DNA of 64,000 bases from Luteimonas viscosa (GCF_008244685.1 NZ_VTFT01000001.1:2955248-3019247), one strand, 5' to 3'; counted from the stretch's first letter, positions 9,051-19,194 are shown. Numbers and translations: made by a program. Notes: a model not told the origin generated them from the letters alone.

Positions 9051-12000
9051 ACACCACTGCGAACAGTCAAGGCGAGCCGACGGCTGACATGGCCAGGCGG
9101 CGCGAGTTCAGCGTCGAGCCCGGCCGACGCTATCGGCTGCGCATCGATGCGACGGATGAACCGGCGCGCGTCAGTCCCCGTGGCCTGATCGGCAAAGTCG
9201 AGTTTTTCGATGCGCATGGGCAGCCGATTGCAGGTCTTCCGGAAGGCAGCGTGCAGACCGACCGGCACGGTGCCGTCGCCTACCTGCCGACGCATGCGGC
9301 AGGCGAGGCAGGCGAGCAGCTGTCCGGAAACATCGTGATGGCGCCAGCCGGCGCTGCACGGCTTCGCGTGCAGGTACGGAACTGGAAGTGTTCGGCGGAT
9401 GTGGTCATCCATGCACCGGTCGAACTGATCGAGCAACACGACCAGGAGCTGGCCAGGTATGAGTTCCCCCTGTCAGCCCATTTGCCACACGTACTCGAGT
9501 TGGCCCTTCGATCGATCGTGCGCCATGCCCGGGCCGCGATCCTCGCGTTCCAGTATCTCGATGCCGATGGCAACACGATCGAGGGGCCGTACGAGGATTG
9601 CATCAGTTCACCGCGATTCGGGCCATTCCGGTACCTGCGCGGGACAGTCGACGGGGAACTGGACCGCATTCCGGTGCTCCCGCCTCCGGGCGCAGCCCGG
9701 GTCAGGTTCGTCGTGCACCATTGGAAGGTCGGGCTCGCTGACCTGTCGCTCCTCGGTGTTCCGCGGCTGGCGACGGATATACCGGATGGGCTGGATGCAA
9801 AAGAGTGGACCCTGCTGCCCAGCCGGGAGTGGAGCGAGCCCTACCCACTGCCGGCGACCGGTGAGGGGCTGGTGCATCTCGCAGCGGACTGCATCGGCAT
9901 CGAACGCCACCCCGGGGCGAGCCCCAGTCTGCTGGTGGATTTCATCGACGACACCGGGCGTCCCGTGACCGGACTCGGCGTTGTCCAGAACGTGGATCCA
10001 TCGATCGTCATCGACGCGGCGTCCCGGCCCGGGCGTCGCGGCGGTTTCTTCCATCGACCGGCGGGTACCGTCGCCGCGCGTCTCAAGGTGGCATCAGGCG
10101 ACGCATGGACCCTTCTCGGGCGTGGGCCGCTCGAGATGCTCCATGTCCCTGTGGACCGCCTGCCGGGACCGTCGCTGGTTTCACTTGGAGGCGGAGAATC
10201 CCACGTAGAACGGCGCGCCGCCTCATCGCTGTGGAAATCTCGCATCGAGTTCGACGGGTTCGCGATGGACGCCGATGCTGGTGACGTGACAGTTGAACTG
10301 ACCCTGCTGGACGCGGCCGGCAAGCACCTGAACCCCAAGGGGATCCTGCTCCAATCCAACCATGCCACGGTGACCACGATCGGGAATGTCCTGCGGATCG
10401 CGCCGCATGCACGCGCCAGCGGAACCGGCGGCGTAGTGCGCTTCGCAACCTCCGTGACGATTCTGCCACCCCGCGGGACCGCGGTCCTGGCGACTGCGCT
10501 TCGCAACGAACGTGCCCAAGGGCTGGCCTTCGCCCTGGACGTCGCGGCCTACGACAAGCTGGAGTCCGAACGCGTGGTGCCCGAGTCGATCGCGGACATC
10601 CTCGCCATGGACGAACGCTCGCCGGCCAAGATCGCTCAACTCGCGGAAAGCTATCTGCAGCGGCACGGCCAGGAACCACGCGTCCTGAGCCATCTAATCG
10701 ATGCCTGCCGCCGAATCGGCGAGTCGGGACGCATGGAAACGGCCGCACGCAGGGCATTGGCGCTCAAGGGCCAGGGACTCGGCAGGCTGCACACCAAGGC
10801 ACGTCATGCCCTTGCATTGCTGCGTGAGCTGGACCCGCATTGGTTGCCCACTGCCGGTCTCGGCGCGCCGGTGGCGAACCGCCCGGGCCAGGCGTCCCAG
10901 CTTCGCGTGGCACACCTGTTCAAGACCACGGTCCCGGTCGAAAACACGGGGGGCGCCATCCGCTGCCTGAACATCGTCAATTTCCAGCGCAGGATCGGCA
11001 TGCGGCCGCTGGTCGTCACGCCCCTCGGTTATCCGGATGCGGGCGGGACCGGCGCTCCCTGGGAGCAGGAAACGATCGATGGCGTTCCCTACTTCCGGCT
11101 CAATGGAATCGGCAGACAGGGGCTGCGCAGTGTCACCAGTACGACACAGCTCGAGTTCACCGCGATGCTCACCGCTAGGCTGCTCGGGGAGCAGGGCGTG
11201 GACATCGTACAGGCGAGTTCGGGCTATCGCGGCTACGAACAGGCGCTGGTTGGCCTCGCAGTCTCCCGTGCGCTCGGTGTTCCGTTCGTCTACGAAGTGC
11301 GCTCCTACCATGAGCACACCTGGCGCGGAATGACCGACTGGCTGCTCGAGGCGGAACATACGAAGCGCCGCATCGCGCAGGAGAACCGCTGCATGCGGGA
11401 AGCCGATGCCGTGGTGACGATCTGCGAAACGATGAAGCAGGGACTCGTGGAGCGAGGCATCTCGGCGGACAAGGTATTCGTGGTCCCCAACAGCGTGGAT
11501 CTGGAGAAATTCCAGGTGGCTCCGCCGGACGGCGCATTGCAGGCCCAGCTTGGCCTGGGGGATGACATCGTTGCCGGCTACATTTCCAACGTCTCGGAGC
11601 GCGAGGGCCATCACGTGCTGCTGCGGGCCGTCGCGCAGGCGCGGGCGTCGGGCATAGGCATGAAGTGCCTGATCGTTGGGGCCGGCCCGCAGCTGGAAAG
11701 CCTGCGTACGCTGGCCGCGCAGTTGGGCATCGTTGAACACGTGGTGTTCACTGGCGAGGTGGCGCACGAACAGGTACCCGCCTATTACGCGTTGATCGAT
11801 ATCTTCGTGGTGCCCCGCGTGGGAGACTTCGCCAGCGATTTCGTCACCCCGATGAAGCCATTCGAGGCAATGGCCATGCGGCGGCCGCTGGTAGTAAGTG
11901 ATCGCCCGGCGCTGCAGGAGATCGTAGGCGTGGACGGGCAAAGGGGCCTGGTGTTCCGTGCAGGAGATCACCTCGACCTGGCTGCTCGGCTGTTGGAGCT

Positions 12001-12166
12001 CGCGCACTCGCCGAGTAGGCGTGAAGCGCTAGCGGAACAAGGGTGGCGCTGGATCGAAAGTGAGCGCAGCTGGGACAGGACCATTCGCATCTACGACCAG
12101 GTGTATTCCCACGCCAAGCACGCGGCAATGGCCAGGTTTGCGACTGACCTGACCAGCAGTTCTTGA
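9047..12166 (+). CDS. GT4 glycosyltransferase with repeated N-terminal beta-sandwich modules
   Basis: A 1039-residue protein. From about residue 15 to 495 four similar beta-rich modules of roughly 110 residues follow each other. They recur around a pattern like EFFDAHGQPIAGL, FQYLDADGNTIEGP, DFIDDTGRPVTGL and TLLDAAGKHLNPKG. A helical TPR-like stretch lies at ~500-600. Residues ~620-1030 form a GT4 domain with KTTVPVENTGGAIR, VYEVRSYHEHTW, VPNSVDLEKF and MKPFEAMAMRRPLVVSD (EX7E). The modules may bind glycan or assemble the complex; that is inference. The gene overlaps the upstream glycosyltransferase by ATGA. No membrane segment is evident. Confidence 0.82.
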   Translation: MNTTANSQGEPTADMARRREFSVEPGRRYRLRIDATDEPARVSPRGLIGKVEFFDAHGQPIAGLPEGSVQTDRHGAVAYLPTHAAGEAGEQLSGNIVMAPAGAARLRVQVRNWKCSADVVIHAPVELIEQHDQELARYEFPLSAHLPHVLELALRSIVRHARAAILAFQYLDADGNTIEGPYEDCISSPRFGPFRYLRGTVDGELDRIPVLPPPGAARVRFVVHHWKVGLADLSLLGVPRLATDIPDGLDAKEWTLLPSREWSEPYPLPATGEGLVHLAADCIGIERHPGASPSLLVDFIDDTGRPVTGLGVVQNVDPSIVIDAASRPGRRGGFFHRPAGTVAARLKVASGDAWTLLGRGPLEMLHVPVDRLPGPSLVSLGGGESHVERRAASSLWKSRIEFDGFAMDADAGDVTVELTLLDAAGKHLNPKGILLQSNHATVTTIGNVLRIAPHARASGTGGVVRFATSVTILPPRGTAVLATALRNERAQGLAFALDVAAYDKLESERVVPESIADILAMDERSPAKIAQLAESYLQRHGQEPRVLSHLIDACRRIGESGRMETAARRALALKGQGLGRLHTKARHALALLRELDPHWLPTAGLGAPVANRPGQASQLRVAHLFKTTVPVENTGGAIRCLNIVNFQRRIGMRPLVVTPLGYPDAGGTGAPWEQETIDGVPYFRLNGIGRQGLRSVTSTTQLEFTAMLTARLLGEQGVDIVQASSGYRGYEQALVGLAVSRALGVPFVYEVRSYHEHTWRGMTDWLLEAEHTKRRIAQENRCMREADAVVTICETMKQGLVERGISADKVFVVPNSVDLEKFQVAPPDGALQAQLGLGDDIVAGYISNVSEREGHHVLLRAVAQARASGIGMKCLIVGAGPQLESLRTLAAQLGIVEHVVFTGEVAHEQVPAYYALIDIFVVPRVGDFASDFVTPMKPFEAMAMRRPLVVSDRPALQEIVGVDGQRGLVFRAGDHLDLAARLLELAHSPSRREALAEQGWRWIESERSWDRTIRIYDQVYSHAKHAAMARFATDLTSSS

Positions 12167-12238
12167 CCCACTGGCTTGCCTGAGGCTTTCCAAATTGTCC
12201 AGGACGGCGGAGGCGCCGACGGCAACGAAGGAGATGAA

Positions 12239-12265
12239 GCCCCTCCCTTGGGCGCAGGGCGGGGC
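12239..12265. other. Stem-loop in the 255-base gap before the first acyltransferase
   Basis: The gap 12167-12421 has no convincing gene. It contains an imperfect hairpin in which GCCCC (12239-12243) and CCC pair with GGG and GGGGC (to 12265), with one mismatch. No T-run follows on either strand, so a rho-independent terminator is not supported. It may be an intergenic repeat or a leader structure for the acyltransferase mRNA. Confidence 0.3.
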
Positions 12266-12421
12266 GATGGCCCGATGGCTGGCAAAGCCGATATATCCGC
12301 TTTCCGCATTCGCTGATGCGCGAGCAGAATGGGGTTCGGCAAGAGGATACGAAGATGTTGCGGAACGGCGCCTCGCAAATCGATATGAGTTCGGGGCAGC
12401 GTGGGATTTGAGCGCAGCGTG

Positions 12422-14842
12422 ATGGATGCAGGCAAGCAGCACAGCGGCGGCGGTTATCGCCCCGAGATCGACGGCCTGCGCGCAGTCGCAGTGGTCAGCG
12501 TAATCCTGTACCACATCAACAAGGCGTGGCTGCCCGGCGGCTATGTGGGTGTTGACATCTTCTTCGTGATTTCCGGCTTCCTGATCACGTCGATCATCTG
12601 GCGCGAGCTGCAGGGCGGGAGCTTTTCGCTGACGGACTTCTACCTGCGCCGGATTCGCCGGATTATCCCCGTGATGCTTGTGGTCGTGGCGGCCACGCTG
12701 GTGGCAGGTGTGTTCTTGCTGCTTCCTGGCGCACTTGAGCGACTTGCCCTGTCGAGCATCTTCTCCGTGGCTTCGGCGGCGAACATCTACTTCTGGCGTT
12801 ATCTGGACGACGACTACTTCGCGGAAACCAGCGATCAGGAGCCGCTGCTGCACCTGTGGTCACTGGGCGTGGAGGAGCAGTTCTATCTTGTCTGGCCGAT
12901 CCTGCTGTTGATGATCGCGAAGAACGGGAAGCATCGTACCGCCATGGCGCTCCTGGTGGCGATCGGCATTGCCGTCGCATCCTTCGCGCTGGCCGAGGCG
13001 ACCAATGAATCGAACCCCAAGTTCAGCTACTTCATGCTTCCGGCCCGGGCCGGCGAGCTGATGATCGGTGCGCTGCTGGCCCTCGGGCACAGGAGCGGGA
13101 GTAGCGTGCGCTGGCTGGACGCGCCGCTGGTGGCAGAGATCGCCGCCGCCGCCGGTCTGGCTGCAATCGGCTACTCGGTGTTCTTCCTCGACGACTTGTC
13201 ACCCTTTCCTGGCGTCAATGCGATCTATCCCTGCGTCGGCGCAGCGCTGGTCATCCTTGCCGGTGCGCGCTCACGTCTGCTGCGGTGGCTGCTGGCCAAC
13301 CGGGCGATGGTATGGATCGGGCTGCTCTCGTACTCGCTGTATCTGTGGCATTGGCCGATCCTCGCGTTCATCCGCTACTTCTTCGGGACAGTCAGCGTGC
13401 CGCACGCTGCTTTGGCGGTTGCCGGGATTCTGGCGCTGTCCGTGCTCTCCTACCGTCGTGTCGAGCGTCCGGCGCGACGAATCGCCTGGCCCGCAACCAG
13501 GCAGGTCGCGCTGCTGCTGGCATTGCCCGCCATGCTGGTGCTGCTGCCGGCCGCCCATGTGGTGAAGAAGGATGGCCTGCAGAAGAAGATCGAGTCTTCC
13601 GTGGCCTACCGAAAAGGCGTGCAGGTACTGGAAGAGGAGACCGCAGCCGCATTCAGTTATAACTACAACTGCCAGTTGTCCAAGCACGTCCCAGACATAC
13701 TGTTCGACCCCAGGTGCGTCGTTGGAGCGGAGGCGCCGGCAACAGTGGAGACGCGCGTGCTTTTATGGGGCGATTCCCACGCAGCCCATCACATCGGGGC
13801 ACTCGACCTGCTCGCCCGACATGCGGGGATCTCGATCAGGAACGCCTCGCACTCCTCCTGTCCGCCGGTGTTTCCCGGAGACTACAGCTACGGCAGGTTC
13901 AAGGCCGGCTGTTCCGCGTTCCGGCCGTATATCCGTGAGCACGTCCGCAATGGTGAGTTCGACGTCGTGATCTTCGGCGGCGCCTGGGAATCGTATGACA
14001 GGGAACCCGGCTTCCGTCCGGATCTGCTCGAAACGATCGCCGAGGTCAGGGCAAGTGGCGCCAGGGTGGTGTTGCTCGGGCAAGTGCCGACGCTGGGAAC
14101 CTACAACCGCGAGTGCGACATGAGATGGATACGGCTCGGTAGCGCGAACTGCAGTGAGCTCAAGGTCAGGAACAAGGGCCGGCCCATCAACGACTACCTG
14201 GCCAGCCTCGCGACGCCCGATGGTGCCATTGCGTACCTGGACATCAGTTCGGCGATCTGCGACGAGGCGTCGTGTCCGGCGTACCTGGACGGAAAACCCA
14301 TCTATTTCGACAGGGCGCACCTGAGCATGCGCGGCTCGTGGCGGGTTGGCGAGCGTCTGGTTGCGACGGGGCAGGCCGGCGAGTGGATACGTGCCATCGC
14401 CGGCGCCGAAGCAGCCTCCAGCGACCTGAGTGCGAACACGTACAGCTGGCAGTCGCCGCAGAAGCCGAGTCCGCTGGACCTGCCGGCAGAAGACGCCGCA
14501 AACAGGCAATTGCTGAAGGGACTGGCGCTGGACGCGCCTTATGCCGTTGTAAGCGACACGACTTCCACGACCCAAGAGGGCGACAGGCGCAAGATCCTGA
14601 TCGAGTTCGAACAGAAGGACGCGAGAACAGTTGGCGCCGAGATCGTCGCAAGCATGCGCGCAGCCGGCTTCCGGATGACGGGGGCGTCGGACGTTAGAGG
14701 CGGACAACGTTTCAACTTCCGCGCTGGCGAGGGTGTGAAGGTTACTGTGCTGGTGCTGCCGCGCGGCAAGTTCAATGCCCAGAAGGAACAGGCTACCGGA
14801 ACTGTGGAGGTCATCCACTCATGGGCGCCGGACTCCGGGTAG
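12422..14842 (+). CDS. OafA/YrhL-type O-acyltransferase (AT3-SGNH) with extra C-terminal domain
   Basis: An 806-residue inner-membrane protein. Residues ~10-345 are the AT3 membrane domain with EIDGLRAVAV, the conserved His in LYHINKAW, and the Arg-rich YLRRIRRIIP. Residues ~440-650 are a periplasmic SGNH domain with GDSH near 449 and the Asp/His pair in FDRAHLS near 629. Such enzymes move acetyl groups across the membrane onto sugar hydroxyls. Beyond the usual end, residues ~698-806 form an added domain (GLALDAPYAVVSD, RKILIEF, RGGQRFNF, LVLPRG) matching the free lipoprotein at 4681-5190. The ATG at 12422 is chosen by comparison with the paralogue at 16741; a GTG at 12401 is possible. Confidence 0.9.
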   Translation: MDAGKQHSGGGYRPEIDGLRAVAVVSVILYHINKAWLPGGYVGVDIFFVISGFLITSIIWRELQGGSFSLTDFYLRRIRRIIPVMLVVVAATLVAGVFLLLPGALERLALSSIFSVASAANIYFWRYLDDDYFAETSDQEPLLHLWSLGVEEQFYLVWPILLLMIAKNGKHRTAMALLVAIGIAVASFALAEATNESNPKFSYFMLPARAGELMIGALLALGHRSGSSVRWLDAPLVAEIAAAAGLAAIGYSVFFLDDLSPFPGVNAIYPCVGAALVILAGARSRLLRWLLANRAMVWIGLLSYSLYLWHWPILAFIRYFFGTVSVPHAALAVAGILALSVLSYRRVERPARRIAWPATRQVALLLALPAMLVLLPAAHVVKKDGLQKKIESSVAYRKGVQVLEEETAAAFSYNYNCQLSKHVPDILFDPRCVVGAEAPATVETRVLLWGDSHAAHHIGALDLLARHAGISIRNASHSSCPPVFPGDYSYGRFKAGCSAFRPYIREHVRNGEFDVVIFGGAWESYDREPGFRPDLLETIAEVRASGARVVLLGQVPTLGTYNRECDMRWIRLGSANCSELKVRNKGRPINDYLASLATPDGAIAYLDISSAICDEASCPAYLDGKPIYFDRAHLSMRGSWRVGERLVATGQAGEWIRAIAGAEAASSDLSANTYSWQSPQKPSPLDLPAEDAANRQLLKGLALDAPYAVVSDTTSTTQEGDRRKILIEFEQKDARTVGAEIVASMRAAGFRMTGASDVRGGQRFNFRAGEGVKVTVLVLPRGKFNAQKEQATGTVEVIHSWAPDSG

Positions 14843-15041
14843 GGAATGGCCAGTGACGAAGCGGCGTGGGAACAGCAGTGCTCGACCCATACTGTCCTTT
14901 CGAGCCCACGATCGCCCATGGCAGGCGGGAGCGCTGGTGCTTCGTCCCACGATGCGGTCGCGGCGACGTTCCCTATCTTCTCCATGGGGTCGTTCTGCCA
15001 TAGAGTCACGCCAACCGTGGGGCTGCGTGTGGCCCTGAGAG

Positions 15042-15689
15042 GTGAATTACAGGCGTCTGGATCTTGAATTACTGCTGGGAAGCTGGTTCGACCGGTTTCA
15101 TGATGTCAAACTTGCTCCGGTGGAGCCGGCCTTCGGACTCAAGCTGGAGGACTTGTTTCTCTCGGCGAGCGGCGCAGGCGAATCAGCGTCCAAGCGCCCG
15201 TGTCGTAGAGGGTTGTCGGGCGGCTGCAGGCATACTTTCAAACTTGAAATTCCCGCCTTGCAGGAAGCGAGATCTTCTGAAGATGATCAGGAAGGCAGTT
15301 GAAACCGAGTTTCCAGAGGAGTTCGCGTTCTTCGGGTTGACCGAAGGCTTTGCTAGAGTGATAAACGACTACTGTATGGCCCGAAATGAGGGCTCCCGGG
15401 TCGGAAGACTGGGTGGAGCAAAAATCTTTACGAAGTCGCTCAAGGACTACAGCTTTCTCAGGACATTGATGGCAACGGACAACTTGCGCTGCGCGGAGAG
15501 CTTGATGTCTGCAGAGATGCTGGCGTTGGCTGTTGAGGAGACCCGGGAGAACTGTCCCTGCCACCGTTCGCGCCCCGTTTCGAGGATTCCGCCAGCGACT
15601 TCGTCGCGACGGCCGTTGACGGTGAGCGACGCCCATGCCAGGCAGACAGCCGGTGCACGGCTCGGGGCCAGACAGGTCCGCAGGTCGTG
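15042..15689 (+). pseudogene. Possible decayed gene between acyltransferase and sulfotransferase
   Basis: The 847 bases between 14842 and 15690 hold no intact recognisable gene; I see nothing in 14843-15041. From a GTG at 15042 one frame reads a protein-like start (RLDLELLLGSWFDRFHDVKL). About 150 bases later the protein-like reading moves to another frame (LLKMIRKAVETEFPEEFAFF, then SFLRTLMATDNLRC) and fades near 15560 into shadow-type sequence. This looks like one small gene broken by a frameshift. The base composition is visibly more A/T-rich than in the surrounding genes. No family was recognised. The alternative is non-coding sequence with chance open frames. Confidence 0.3.
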
Positions 15690-16655
15690 ATGCATCTGGT
15701 CTGTCTGGGACATGCCAAATGTGGTACGACGCTGCTCGACAGCGTCTTCCGCCAGTCGCAATTGGTAGCTACACCGGCCGAAGCCAAGGAGATCAAGTTC
15801 TTCCTCCCTCGCGTGTTCGAGAAGCACGGCGCGCGCGAGCGCTACCTCGGACTGTTCGCTACCGCTAACGGTGCACAGGGCGTCGGCGTTACCTTCGAAG
15901 CCTCGCCGCCGTACAGCCACCAGACGCCCGAAGTTCTGCGTGAGGTGCTGGCCAACATCGTGGACATCCTCGAAGACCCGCGCATCGTGCTGTGTTTCCG
16001 CCAGCCGGTGCTGCGCGCCTACTCGCACTATATCCACAACCTGCACAGCTTCGCGCTCTACGGCGAAGGCGCTTTCGCGCCGCGCCCGGACCTGTTGCGA
16101 AAGCCTTGCACGATGTCGTTCGAGGAGGCTCTGACCAGCACGTCGCGGTTGGCCACCCGCTACGCGACCACGTTGCGCCTGGCCTGTGACGCGGTGGGCC
16201 GTGACCGGCTCCTCCTCTTCTTCCTGGAGCGGGACGCCGCCCGGCTGGGCAATTGGATTGCCCAGTATGTAGGACAGGATGTCGCTGCCGAACTGGAAGG
16301 AGCCGCAGCACGATCAGGCACCGTGTTCGGACGACGCCCTATACCCAACTACGTGGCGTATGGCGATTCGCTCCACGCGTTCGGTTCGCTGCCAGGGGAG
16401 CACGTGCTCTACGCGGACGCCGGCCCGGCGGCGGTGCGCGCCGCATTGGAAGCAAAGAACAACTGGACACTCTCGCTAGAACCCGAGGAAGTTGTACGGC
16501 TGACATCCGCCTATTTCCAGGACGATCTGCGAAAGTGCGTGGAGTTGACCGGCGAACCATACTTCCTGGAGTACCTGCGGCCACCGGCCTTGTCGGAGAC
16601 TGCCGAACTTTCACCGTGCTCGTTGCTGCGCGACCTGCACGGAGTAGAGGTATGA
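15690..16655 (+). CDS. Sulfotransferase (PAPS-dependent)
   Basis: A 321-residue protein with the sulfotransferase 5'-phosphosulfate loop near its start (CLGHAKCGTTLLDSVF). A 3'-phosphate-binding segment lies near residue 103 (CFRQPVLRAYSHYIHNL). Together these are diagnostic for transfer of sulfate from PAPS to a hydroxyl, here most plausibly a sugar of the surface glycan. A GTG at 15687 directly precedes the ATG at 15690; either could start. The gene sits between two paralogous O-acyltransferases, so sulfation and acylation probably act on the same polymer. PAPS could come from the cysD-cysNC operon at 39.9-42.8 kb. Confidence 0.85.
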   Translation: MHLVCLGHAKCGTTLLDSVFRQSQLVATPAEAKEIKFFLPRVFEKHGARERYLGLFATANGAQGVGVTFEASPPYSHQTPEVLREVLANIVDILEDPRIVLCFRQPVLRAYSHYIHNLHSFALYGEGAFAPRPDLLRKPCTMSFEEALTSTSRLATRYATTLRLACDAVGRDRLLLFFLERDAARLGNWIAQYVGQDVAAELEGAAARSGTVFGRRPIPNYVAYGDSLHAFGSLPGEHVLYADAGPAAVRAALEAKNNWTLSLEPEEVVRLTSAYFQDDLRKCVELTGEPYFLEYLRPPALSETAELSPCSLLRDLHGVEV

Positions 16656-16740
16656 CCTTCCGAGCGGACAGCGGGTACCGGCGTTTGGATGGTGATATGC
16701 GTTCGCAGTTGGCGAGGAAGCCAGATCTGGAGAGATCCTA

Positions 16741-19140
16741 GTGGGAGCAAGCATTCCTCATGGCGCCGGCTACCGTCCGGAGATCGACGGCTTGCGAGCC
16801 GTCGCGGTAGCCAGCGTGGTGGCGTACCACATCAACAAGGGCTGGCTGCCGGGTGGCTACGTCGGCGTCGACATTTTCTTCGTGATCTCCGGCTTCCTGA
16901 TCACGTCGATCATCTGGCGCGAGTTGCAGGGCGGAACCTTCACGCTGGTCGACTTCTACCTGCGCAGGATCCGCCGGATCATCCCCGTCATGCTGGTGGT
17001 GGTGGCGGTCACGGTGCTGGCAGGCGTCTTCTTGCTCCTGCCGGAAGCGCTTGAGCGCTTGTCGCTATCGGCCATCTTCTCGGTAGCGTCGGCCGCCAAC
17101 ATCTATTTCTGGCTGCACCTTGACGACGACTACTTCGCCGAAGCCAGCGACCAGGAACCTCTGCTGCATCTGTGGTCGCTGGGTGTCGAAGAGCAGTTCT
17201 ACATGGTGTGGCCGCTGCTGCTGCTGGCCGTGGCCGCCTTAAGGAAGAACCGCACGGCATTGGCGCTGGTTGCAGCCTCGGTAATCGCGATCGCGTCGTT
17301 CGCAGTGGCCGAAGCAACCAACGAGTCGAACCCGAAGTTCAGTTACTTCATGTTGCCCGCGCGTGCAGGCGAACTGATGGTCGGGGCGCTACTGGCCCTG
17401 GCGCTGCAGCGCGCCCATTCCCAACGCTGGCTGGCTATGCCGCTGGCGGCGGAACTGCTGGGGGTGGCGGGACTGGCAGTGATCGGCTACGCACTGTTCT
17501 TTCTCGATGACCTGTCGCCGTTCCCCGGCACCAATGCCCTGTACCCGTGCATCGGGGCGGCGCTGGTGATCTTGGCAGGAGCGCATTCGCGCGTACTGAA
17601 GTGGCTGCTGGCCAGCAGGCCGATGGTCTGGATCGGCCTGATCTCCTATTCGCTCTACCTGTGGCACTGGCCGATCCTCGCCTTCATCCGCTACTTCTAC
17701 GGCATGGTGAGCGCAACGCACGCGGCGATCGCGGTCCTCGCGATGTTGGCGTTGGCGGTGCTTTCGTACCGATTCGTGGAGAGGCCGACGCGCCGGGTTC
17801 GCTGGTCGACTGTGCGACAGACAGGACTGCTCTTCTTGTTGCCGGCTGCATGTGTGGTCATCCCCGCGTTCGCGATAGCCGAATCGGGAGGCCTCAAGGC
17901 ATGGATCGAATCTTCTCCTGCTTACCAGCAAGGATTGGCCAGGCTGGAGGCATCCACGGCCCCGGCTTACCGTTTTGAGTACAACTGCCAGCTAGCGCGG
18001 CACGATCCCGATATTCTCCGGAAGGAACGTTGCGTCATCGGCGCTACCGACCCGCGCCCCGGCGCGCCGCGAATCCTGCTTTGGGGGGATTCGCACGCAG
18101 CGCACCACGTGGGCGCGATCGGTGCCATGGCGGCCTCCGCGGGCATCCAGGTCAGGAATGCGACCCACTCCTCGTGTCCGCCCGTATTCGGGCGCGAATA
18201 TGGTCATGGCAAGTACAAAAGGGGGTGCACGCCGTTCCGCGAGTACATTCGGCGGCACATCAACAGCGGTGAGTTCGACGTCGTTCTGATGGGGGCGACC
18301 TGGAGCTCTTACCAGCGCCAATCCGGCTTCAAGGAGGACATCGCTCGAACGATCGCGGAGATCAGGAGAACAGGGACATCTGTGGTTCTGCTCGGCCGCG
18401 TTCCATACTTCGCTTCCTACAACCGCGAATGCGACATGCGTTGGCTGCGTGTTGGATCTTCCGGCTGCGACCGCGTGACGACGGGGCAAAAGCCGTTGGA
18501 GATCAACGACTACCTGAAGTCTTTTGCGCGTGCCGGCAGCGGTGTGACCTATCTCAACCTAGGCGAGGCGATCTGTGACGACGCGACATGTAGGGCGCAT
18601 CTGGACGGGAAGCCGCTCTACTACGACAAATCCCATCTGAGCATGGATGGGTCGCGTCGTCTCGGCGAACACATGGTTGCCAGCGGTACCTCGGCAGCTT
18701 GGGTCGGGGCAATGGCGCGAGAAGGCTCACGTAAATCGCAGGGCATCTCGGGTGTTCGTGATCAGCTGACACATGGAGAGTCCTTCGAGCCGGCGAAACT
18801 CACGATCGATCTGCCCGAGTCACTTGAGCTTCCGTTCCGCTATCACCGGCGGTTCGACAACGGAACGGTGGGCTTTAAAGGATCCCCCGCTGAGCGTCGC
18901 GTCATGGTCGAGTACTTGGGGGTAGGTCCGGCGGAGGTCGAACGCAAGATGGTGCGAGCATTGGATGAGAAAGGATTCTCGACGTCGGCACGCAGTCAAC
19001 GGAACGGGGTCCAGATGATCGAACTTTCGCGCCCGGATGGGTCTTCGGTCATCCTTAAGATCACGCTGCGCATGAGCGCTACGGCAGAGGCTCCGGACGC
19101 CGTTGGTACGCTGCACATGACGTGGCGCGGAAATGAGTGA
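16741..19140 (+). CDS. OafA/YrhL-type O-acyltransferase (AT3-SGNH), second paralogue with a different C-terminal domain
   Basis: A 799-residue paralogue of the protein at 12422. The membrane domain is nearly the same by eye (EIDGLRAVAVASVVAYHINK, FFVISGFLITSIIW, YLRRIRRIIP). The SGNH domain keeps GDSH near residue 449 and the Asp/His pair in YDKSHLS near 628. The last ~115 residues (LELPFRYHRR, ERRVMVEY, DEKGFSTS, GTLHMTW) differ from the tail of the first paralogue but match the lipoprotein at 24127-24603. The GTG at 16741 places the AT3 motif the expected ~12 residues in; no ATG fits better. The predicted role is O-acylation of the glycan in the periplasm, with a site preference distinct from the first enzyme. 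Confidence 0.9.
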   Translation: MGASIPHGAGYRPEIDGLRAVAVASVVAYHINKGWLPGGYVGVDIFFVISGFLITSIIWRELQGGTFTLVDFYLRRIRRIIPVMLVVVAVTVLAGVFLLLPEALERLSLSAIFSVASAANIYFWLHLDDDYFAEASDQEPLLHLWSLGVEEQFYMVWPLLLLAVAALRKNRTALALVAASVIAIASFAVAEATNESNPKFSYFMLPARAGELMVGALLALALQRAHSQRWLAMPLAAELLGVAGLAVIGYALFFLDDLSPFPGTNALYPCIGAALVILAGAHSRVLKWLLASRPMVWIGLISYSLYLWHWPILAFIRYFYGMVSATHAAIAVLAMLALAVLSYRFVERPTRRVRWSTVRQTGLLFLLPAACVVIPAFAIAESGGLKAWIESSPAYQQGLARLEASTAPAYRFEYNCQLARHDPDILRKERCVIGATDPRPGAPRILLWGDSHAAHHVGAIGAMAASAGIQVRNATHSSCPPVFGREYGHGKYKRGCTPFREYIRRHINSGEFDVVLMGATWSSYQRQSGFKEDIARTIAEIRRTGTSVVLLGRVPYFASYNRECDMRWLRVGSSGCDRVTTGQKPLEINDYLKSFARAGSGVTYLNLGEAICDDATCRAHLDGKPLYYDKSHLSMDGSRRLGEHMVASGTSAAWVGAMAREGSRKSQGISGVRDQLTHGESFEPAKLTIDLPESLELPFRYHRRFDNGTVGFKGSPAERRVMVEYLGVGPAEVERKMVRALDEKGFSTSARSQRNGVQMIELSRPDGSSVILKITLRMSATAEAPDAVGTLHMTWRGNE

Positions 19141-19194
19141 ACGCGAGCCGAGTTGTTGACGGACCCGCAGTACCCATGTATTGCCAGAGATCCA

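Noticed and set aside
16652..16741. Small frame starting at an ATG overlapping the sulfotransferase stop
   Set aside because: It runs only to the next gene start and has no conserved content or hydrophobic segment.
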